Positions 60,519 to 64,000 of a stretch of DNA of 64,000 bases are shown in pieces. The notes beneath the pieces were generated by a model that did not search any database, was not told the origin of the DNA, and worked only from the letters and a program-made list of their open reading frames with translations. The translations under genes and the position numbers were made by a program. How positions within the stretch are numbered: the first letter of the stretch is position 1; every line of letters begins with the position of its first letter. Origin of the DNA: Polynucleobacter sp. VK25 (GTDB lineage: Bacteria > Pseudomonadota > Gammaproteobacteria > Burkholderiales > Burkholderiaceae); NCBI RefSeq assembly GCF_018687355.1, contig NZ_CP061288.1, forward strand, positions 310,001-374,000, written 5' to 3'.

Positions 60519-60842
60519 TTACTTTACTAGCTGATCCAGTTTATTTTTAACATCTTTCCACTCTTCAGCATCTGGAAGCGCTTCTTTAGACTTTGTAATG
60601 GAAGTCCATGAGGGGGAAAGATCGGCATTCAATTTGATGAATGCTTGTTGATCACCTGGTACGTCGTCTTCAGCGTAAATGGCATTCACTGGGCACTCTG
60701 GAACACAAACCGCACAGTCAATGCACTCGTCTGGATCGATCACCAGAAAATTAGGGCCTTCGCGGAAACAGTCGACTGGGCAAACATCAACGCAGTCAGT
60801 GTATTTACAGCGGATACAAGCTTCGGTAACAACGTAAGTCAT
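60519..60842 (-). CDS. fdxA: 7Fe ferredoxin FdxA
   Basis: A 107-residue seven-iron ferredoxin: [54 protein letters not shown] is the conserved N-terminus, with cysteines for one [3Fe-4S] and one [4Fe-4S] cluster. The C-terminal 50 residues are the usual helical cap. It carries electrons to or from the FNR encoded downstream. Confidence 0.95.
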   Translation of the reverse strand: MTYVVTEACIRCKYTDCVDVCPVDCFREGPNFLVIDPDECIDCAVCVPECPVNAIYAEDDVPGDQQAFIKLNADLSPSWTSITKSKEALPDAEEWKDVKNKLDQLVK

Positions 60843-60961
60843 GGTGGTTTTGTTTCAAGAGCCCCAAAAAGACGGGTGCTAAGTTATAAAAGCTCAATTT
60901 TAGCCGAAATAGCCTATTTTTCAGGCAAAGCCCTCTATTTACTTAAGGTAAAGTTCCCACT

Positions 60962-61975
60962 ATGAATACACAGTCCAATACCCAGGCAGGGATGCAAAAA
61001 CCCAGAATTTTGGTGGCAAGAGCCATTTTTCCAGAGGCTTTAGCCAAACTGGAGGAATCCTTTGAGGTTCGATCCAATCAAGAGGATCGAATTTTTAGTC
61101 CTGAAGAGTTGCAAAAAGAACTCTCTGGAGTTGTAGGGGCTTTGGTTGCAGGGAGCGAAAGAATTGATGCGAATGCTTTAGCGAATGCTAAAGACTTAAA
61201 AGTAGTTGCCAATATTTCTGTGGGATACAACAATTTTGATGTTCTAGCAATCACCGCTGCTGGAGTGATGGCAACGAATACCCCAGATGTTTTGACCGAT
61301 ACAACGGCTGACTTTGGTTTTGCCTTGCTCATGGCAACTGCAAGACGGATTACTGAATCCGAGCATTGGGTGCGTGCAGGCCAATGGGATAAGTGGTCAA
61401 TTGTGAACAATCCACTAGGTATGGATTTGCATCACAGTACTGTAGGCATTATTGGTATGGGACGTATTGGCCAGGGCATTGCTAAACGTGCCTTAGGTTT
61501 TGGTATGAATGTGATTTATCACAACCGTAGCCATCTATCGGATGCTGATGAAAAAGCGTGCGGTGCAAAGTATGTCTCTAAAGAAGAATTGCTACGCACT
61601 GCTGATCATGTGGTCTTGGTATTGCCTTATAGCGCCGAGAGTCATCACACCATAGGCGCAAAAGAAATTGCCCTGATGAAACCGACGGCGACCCTGATAA
61701 ACATTGCCCGTGGTGGCATTGTGGACGATGCTGCACTAGCGCAAGCTCTGAAGGATAAGAAGATCTTTGCTGCTGGCCTCGATGTATTTGAAGGTGAGCC
61801 TAAAGTCCATCCTGACTTATTAAAGTTGAGTAATGTGGTACTTGCTCCACACATTGCAAGTGCGACTGAAAAAACACGTAGAGCTATGGTTGATCTAGCG
61901 GTAGAAAATTTACGCGCCGCACTAAATGGAAAGAAGCCGCCTAGTCTGATTAATGCAGAAGCCTATAAGGCTTAG
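60962..61975 (+). CDS. ghrB: D-2-hydroxyacid dehydrogenase (glyoxylate/hydroxypyruvate reductase)
   Basis: A 337-residue D-isomer 2-hydroxyacid dehydrogenase: KVVANISVGYNNFDVLA, substrate loop VLTDTTADFGFALLMATARR, cofactor motif TVGIIGMGRIGQGIAKRALGFGM, LINIARGGIVDDAAL with catalytic Arg, FEGEP with Glu and LAPHIASAT with His. The set is that of GhrB/glyoxylate reductase-type enzymes reducing glyoxylate and hydroxypyruvate. The name is by motif; TTD-x-x-x-G-F-A and HIASAT favour GhrB over GhrA. Ends at a strong terminator. Confidence 0.88.
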   Translation: MNTQSNTQAGMQKPRILVARAIFPEALAKLEESFEVRSNQEDRIFSPEELQKELSGVVGALVAGSERIDANALANAKDLKVVANISVGYNNFDVLAITAAGVMATNTPDVLTDTTADFGFALLMATARRITESEHWVRAGQWDKWSIVNNPLGMDLHHSTVGIIGMGRIGQGIAKRALGFGMNVIYHNRSHLSDADEKACGAKYVSKEELLRTADHVVLVLPYSAESHHTIGAKEIALMKPTATLINIARGGIVDDAALAQALKDKKIFAAGLDVFEGEPKVHPDLLKLSNVVLAPHIASATEKTRRAMVDLAVENLRAALNGKKPPSLINAEAYKA

Positions 61976-61984
61976 TCAGTAAAA

Positions 61985-62013
61985 AATAAAGCCGAGTATT
62001 ACTCGGCTTTATT
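61985..62013. terminator. Bidirectional terminator after ghrB
   Basis: Perfect 13-bp stem AATAAAGCCGAGT/ACTCGGCTTTATT with loop ATT, between convergent genes. Confidence 0.85.
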
Positions 62014-62043
62014 ACTTGGAGATTACTCCGAAAATGAATTTAT

Positions 62044-62337
62044 TTATTCAGCATCAATTTCTTCTGGAAGTTCGCGTAAGGCTAATTCAATACCACCGAA
62101 CTTACCTGCAACCCAGTTATACACTTTGCATGCAATCCACAGCAATCCAAAACCAAGCAGGGCATTGAGAATGAGTGCGGAAAGCACAGTAAATCCAGGG
62201 ATAGCGCCGTCGCGAATGAAGGCTACAAATAGTGCCAACAATACGATTGGAACGGAGAAGCAGAGGTAAACCAAAACCAAGGTTTTGGCGGTATGCATTG
62301 GGTCGAGAAAGACGAGTTCTTTTTTGCTAAGTTTCAT
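62044..62337 (-). CDS. Small two-helix membrane protein, unknown function
   Basis: A 97-residue protein with a charged head (MKLSKKELVFLDPMHTAKT), two membrane helices (about 19-43 and 52-74) and an acidic tail (LALRELPEEIDAE). No family recognised. It lies 12 nt downstream of moeA on the same strand, so it may be cotranscribed with it, though no link to molybdenum is evident. Confidence 0.6.
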   Translation of the reverse strand: MKLSKKELVFLDPMHTAKTLVLVYLCFSVPIVLLALFVAFIRDGAIPGFTVLSALILNALLGFGLLWIACKVYNWVAGKFGGIELALRELPEEIDAE

Positions 62338-62349
62338 GATGACGCAATC

Positions 62350-63666
62350 TTAAAGCAGTCCATCAAAAAGCGCTATATCTACCCAGTCTCCAGCGGCAAC
62401 ATTGCTCTGCTCGTGACCTAGGATGACAAAGCAATTAGCTTCACTCATCGAGCGCAAAATCCCGGCGCCTTGGCTGCCCGTTAGTCGAACGGTTGGTTTG
62501 CCATCGGAGCTGCGCCCCAGAATGGCACGCTGAAATTCAGTGCGACCTGGCTTTTTCCGGATGGGCGCTTCGGCAATAGCCTGCATCAGTGGCGGTGCAG
62601 TTTCATTGGCGCCATTGAGCTGTAGAAGGGCTGCACGGACAAATTGGTAAAAGGTCACCATGACTGCTACTGGGTTTCCTGGCAAGCCGAAGAAAAGGGT
62701 TTTACGGGCAGGCGATTTCCCAGCAACTGGCTTTAGGACTCCAAAGGCCATGGGGCGACCTGGACGCATCGCGATCTTCCAAAAACCGACATCGCCCAAC
62801 TCTTGCATAATCTGTTTAGTGAAATCTGCCTCACCAACAGATACGCCTCCAGAGGAAATCAATACATCCGCTTTGCTCGCTGCTTCAATAAATGCTTGCT
62901 TCAAAGAGGCGGGATCATCGCGCACAATTCCACAGTCAATGATCTCTAGATTTAGACGATTGAGTAAACCAGTCAGGCTATAGCGATTACTGTCATAAAT
63001 ACTGCCGGCATCCAATGTTTGGCCTAAGGAGCGCAGCTCATCACCAGATGACAAAATGGCCACCTTCAATTTTCGCTTTACTGAAAGTGAGGCAATGCCT
63101 AAGGAAGCTGCTAGACCTAAATCAGACGGACGCAATAAGCGACCGGCTGCAATAGCAGGCTTACCTTGTTGAAGATCTTCGCCACGAAGACGACGGTTTT
63201 CGCCAAGCTTTAATTGATCCTGCTTGAATTCAATCGTCGATTCATTTTTTGCGGTTGTGAACTCTTGCGGAATAACGGTATCGCAACCTGCTGGCATGAC
63301 TGCACCCGTCATAATTTTGAGGCATTCACCGTGGCCAATGCTGCCTTCATAAGGCTTGCCTGCATAGGCTGTGCCAACTATGGTTAAAGCAATGACTGCG
63401 TTATTGGTATCTAAACAACTACCATTAAATGCGAAGCCGTCCATTGCAGAATTATCTGCGGCTGGAACATCGATTGGTGAGAGTAAGTCAACTGCCAATA
63501 TGCGATTGATGGCTTGATCTAGTGGAATGGTTTCAATATCAGTAGGATCATGAAGAGCAGTCGCCTCAGCAATGAGGTCACTGACTAATGCTGAAATTGC
63601 TTTACGTGCATCATCAACGTGCAGTGATGAAGTCAAGAGAATAGGCTGGTTAGGGGAATGGCTCAT
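62350..63666 (-). CDS. moeA: Molybdopterin molybdenumtransferase MoeA
   Basis: A 438-residue MoeA: LSPIDVPAADNSAMDGFAF, IMTGAVMPAGCDTVIPQE, LRGEDLQQGKPAIAAGRLL, ILSSGDEL, DVLISSGGVSVGEADF, and LFFGLPGNPVAVMVTFYQFVRA. All canonical. It inserts molybdate into adenylylated molybdopterin. The extra about 30 residues compared with E. coli are N-terminal and between domains. Overlaps mobA by 4 nt. Supplies cofactor for MsrP and the hydroxylase in this window. Confidence 0.95.
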   Translation of the reverse strand: MSHSPNQPILLTSSLHVDDARKAISALVSDLIAEATALHDPTDIETIPLDQAINRILAVDLLSPIDVPAADNSAMDGFAFNGSCLDTNNAVIALTIVGTAYAGKPYEGSIGHGECLKIMTGAVMPAGCDTVIPQEFTTAKNESTIEFKQDQLKLGENRRLRGEDLQQGKPAIAAGRLLRPSDLGLAASLGIASLSVKRKLKVAILSSGDELRSLGQTLDAGSIYDSNRYSLTGLLNRLNLEIIDCGIVRDDPASLKQAFIEAASKADVLISSGGVSVGEADFTKQIMQELGDVGFWKIAMRPGRPMAFGVLKPVAGKSPARKTLFFGLPGNPVAVMVTFYQFVRAALLQLNGANETAPPLMQAIAEAPIRKKPGRTEFQRAILGRSSDGKPTVRLTGSQGAGILRSMSEANCFVILGHEQSNVAAGDWVDIALFDGLL

Positions 63667-64000
63667 GCCGATACTTCTTCTAGTGACTTGAGTTCTTCGG
63701 GGGTATTAACATTGGCAAACACTTGCGGATCTTCAAAAACCACAGTGCCACTTCTTAACTCTTTAAACCAGCGATCAATTTTGAGATCACCCTTTAGTAA
63801 AAAGTTAGCAAGAGAGTCTTGTAGGTTTGCGTGCATTAAACAAAACACAGGTTGTGCCCATACCTTGCCATCAGATTCTCTACTAGAGGCGTAGACCAGT
63901 TGAAAATCACCTTGCTCCAGCTCGGCAAGCAATAATTCTGCGAGATTATTTGGGAGTAAGGGTGAGTCGCACGGTGAGGTCAGTAAGTAAGACGTCTTGC
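63663..64000 (-). CDS. mobA: Molybdenum cofactor guanylyltransferase MobA (5' end cut by window)
   Basis: The frame is open to the right edge; 112 residues are visible and the N-terminal GTP-binding LAGGxxxR part lies beyond 64000. Visible: SYLLTSPCDSPLLPNNLAELL, where CDSP is the metal-binding D-x-P site of MobA/MocA nucleotidyltransferases, then AQPVFCLMHANLQDSL and LKIDRWFK near the C-terminus. It makes the dinucleotide form of molybdopterin (GMP in MobA). Stop overlaps the moeA start by 4 nt, so the two are one operon. MobA rather than MocA is inferred from neighbourhood and C-terminal motif. Confidence 0.88.
   Translation of the reverse strand, partial: KTSYLLTSPCDSPLLPNNLAELLLAELEQGDFQLVYASSRESDGKVWAQPVFCLMHANLQDSLANFLLKGDLKIDRWFKELRSGTVVFEDPQVFANVNTPEELKSLEEVSA

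Noticed and set aside
1-64000. CRISPR arrays, tRNA/rRNA genes, insertion sequences or prophage
   Set aside because: No spaced repeats, no cloverleaf with CCA-type acceptor noticed, and no transposase, integrase or phage structural proteins among the frames.

Overview
The window reads as ordinary chromosome of a betaproteobacterium of the Burkholderiaceae, most likely Polynucleobacter or a close relative. This rests on moderate GC, a dense layout of short operons with 4-nt overlaps, a Bug/TctC-type binding protein, a PDC-hydrolase-type amidohydrolase, monomeric isocitrate dehydrogenase, and DUF934, DUF2889, DUF6352 and YjgA/DarP genes. No rRNA, tRNA, CRISPR array, transposase or phage gene was seen. 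All names come from reading the sequence; no database search was run.

Layout. 1-4.3 kb: right end of a surface-polysaccharide region (SxtJ-like tail, DUF5989 protein, carbamoyltransferase, CapD/WbpM-type dehydratase). 4.3-7.6 kb: what looks like the stump of a type II secretion locus, with gspC divergent from gspG-gspH and a gspI broken after its prepilin motif and joined to a headless M23 peptidase. 7.6-13 kb: calcium/proton antiporter, CbiX chelatase, a TumE/TumA-type toxin-antitoxin pair behind a 41-bp palindrome, and a sulfite-reductase/siroheme operon (cysI, DUF934, SUMT). 13-23.9 kb: serine hydrolase, a higBA pair between two nearly identical terminators, small membrane proteins, Bug protein plus amidohydrolase, enol-lactonase-like hydrolase, HdeD-like protein, acyltransferase, darP, GMC oxidoreductase and an EamA transporter.

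24-28.9 kb: a branched-chain amino-acid ABC transporter (binding protein, LivH, a fused LivM-LivG, LivF). 29-32.4 kb: a sulfide/persulfide-response cluster (TauE-type exporter, persulfide dioxygenase, BigR-type repressor, small membrane proteins) around an AT-rich palindrome. 32.4-35.4 kb: a minus-strand operon behind two Fur-box-like palindromes, encoding an outer-membrane barrel, a 59-aa protein, an FMN-binding protein, the flavin transferase ApbE and a multi-histidine membrane protein. It is best read as an iron-responsive flavin-based electron-transfer module and is the most interesting system here.

35.5-51.7 kb: DUF3820 protein, secreted nuclease, lytic transglycosylase, FKBP, DUF6352 protein, MFS transporter, icd, BLUF photoreceptor, MsrP, lipocalin, metallo-hydrolase, an outer-membrane protein, SDR, a Tat-signal-bearing FAH-family protein, a ModA-like binding protein, DUF2889 protein, pseudouridine synthase and pterin dehydratase. 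51.8-58 kb: two-subunit molybdenum hydroxylase, MsrQ (about 10 kb from msrP), an outer-membrane channel-like protein, a lipoprotein, an SRAP/YedK protein and a parvulin foldase. 58-64 kb: folA-thyA, ferredoxin/flavodoxin reductase with 7Fe ferredoxin, a 2-hydroxyacid dehydrogenase, a small membrane protein, moeA and a mobA that runs off the end. moeA and mobA supply the molybdopterin cofactor that MsrP and the hydroxylase need.
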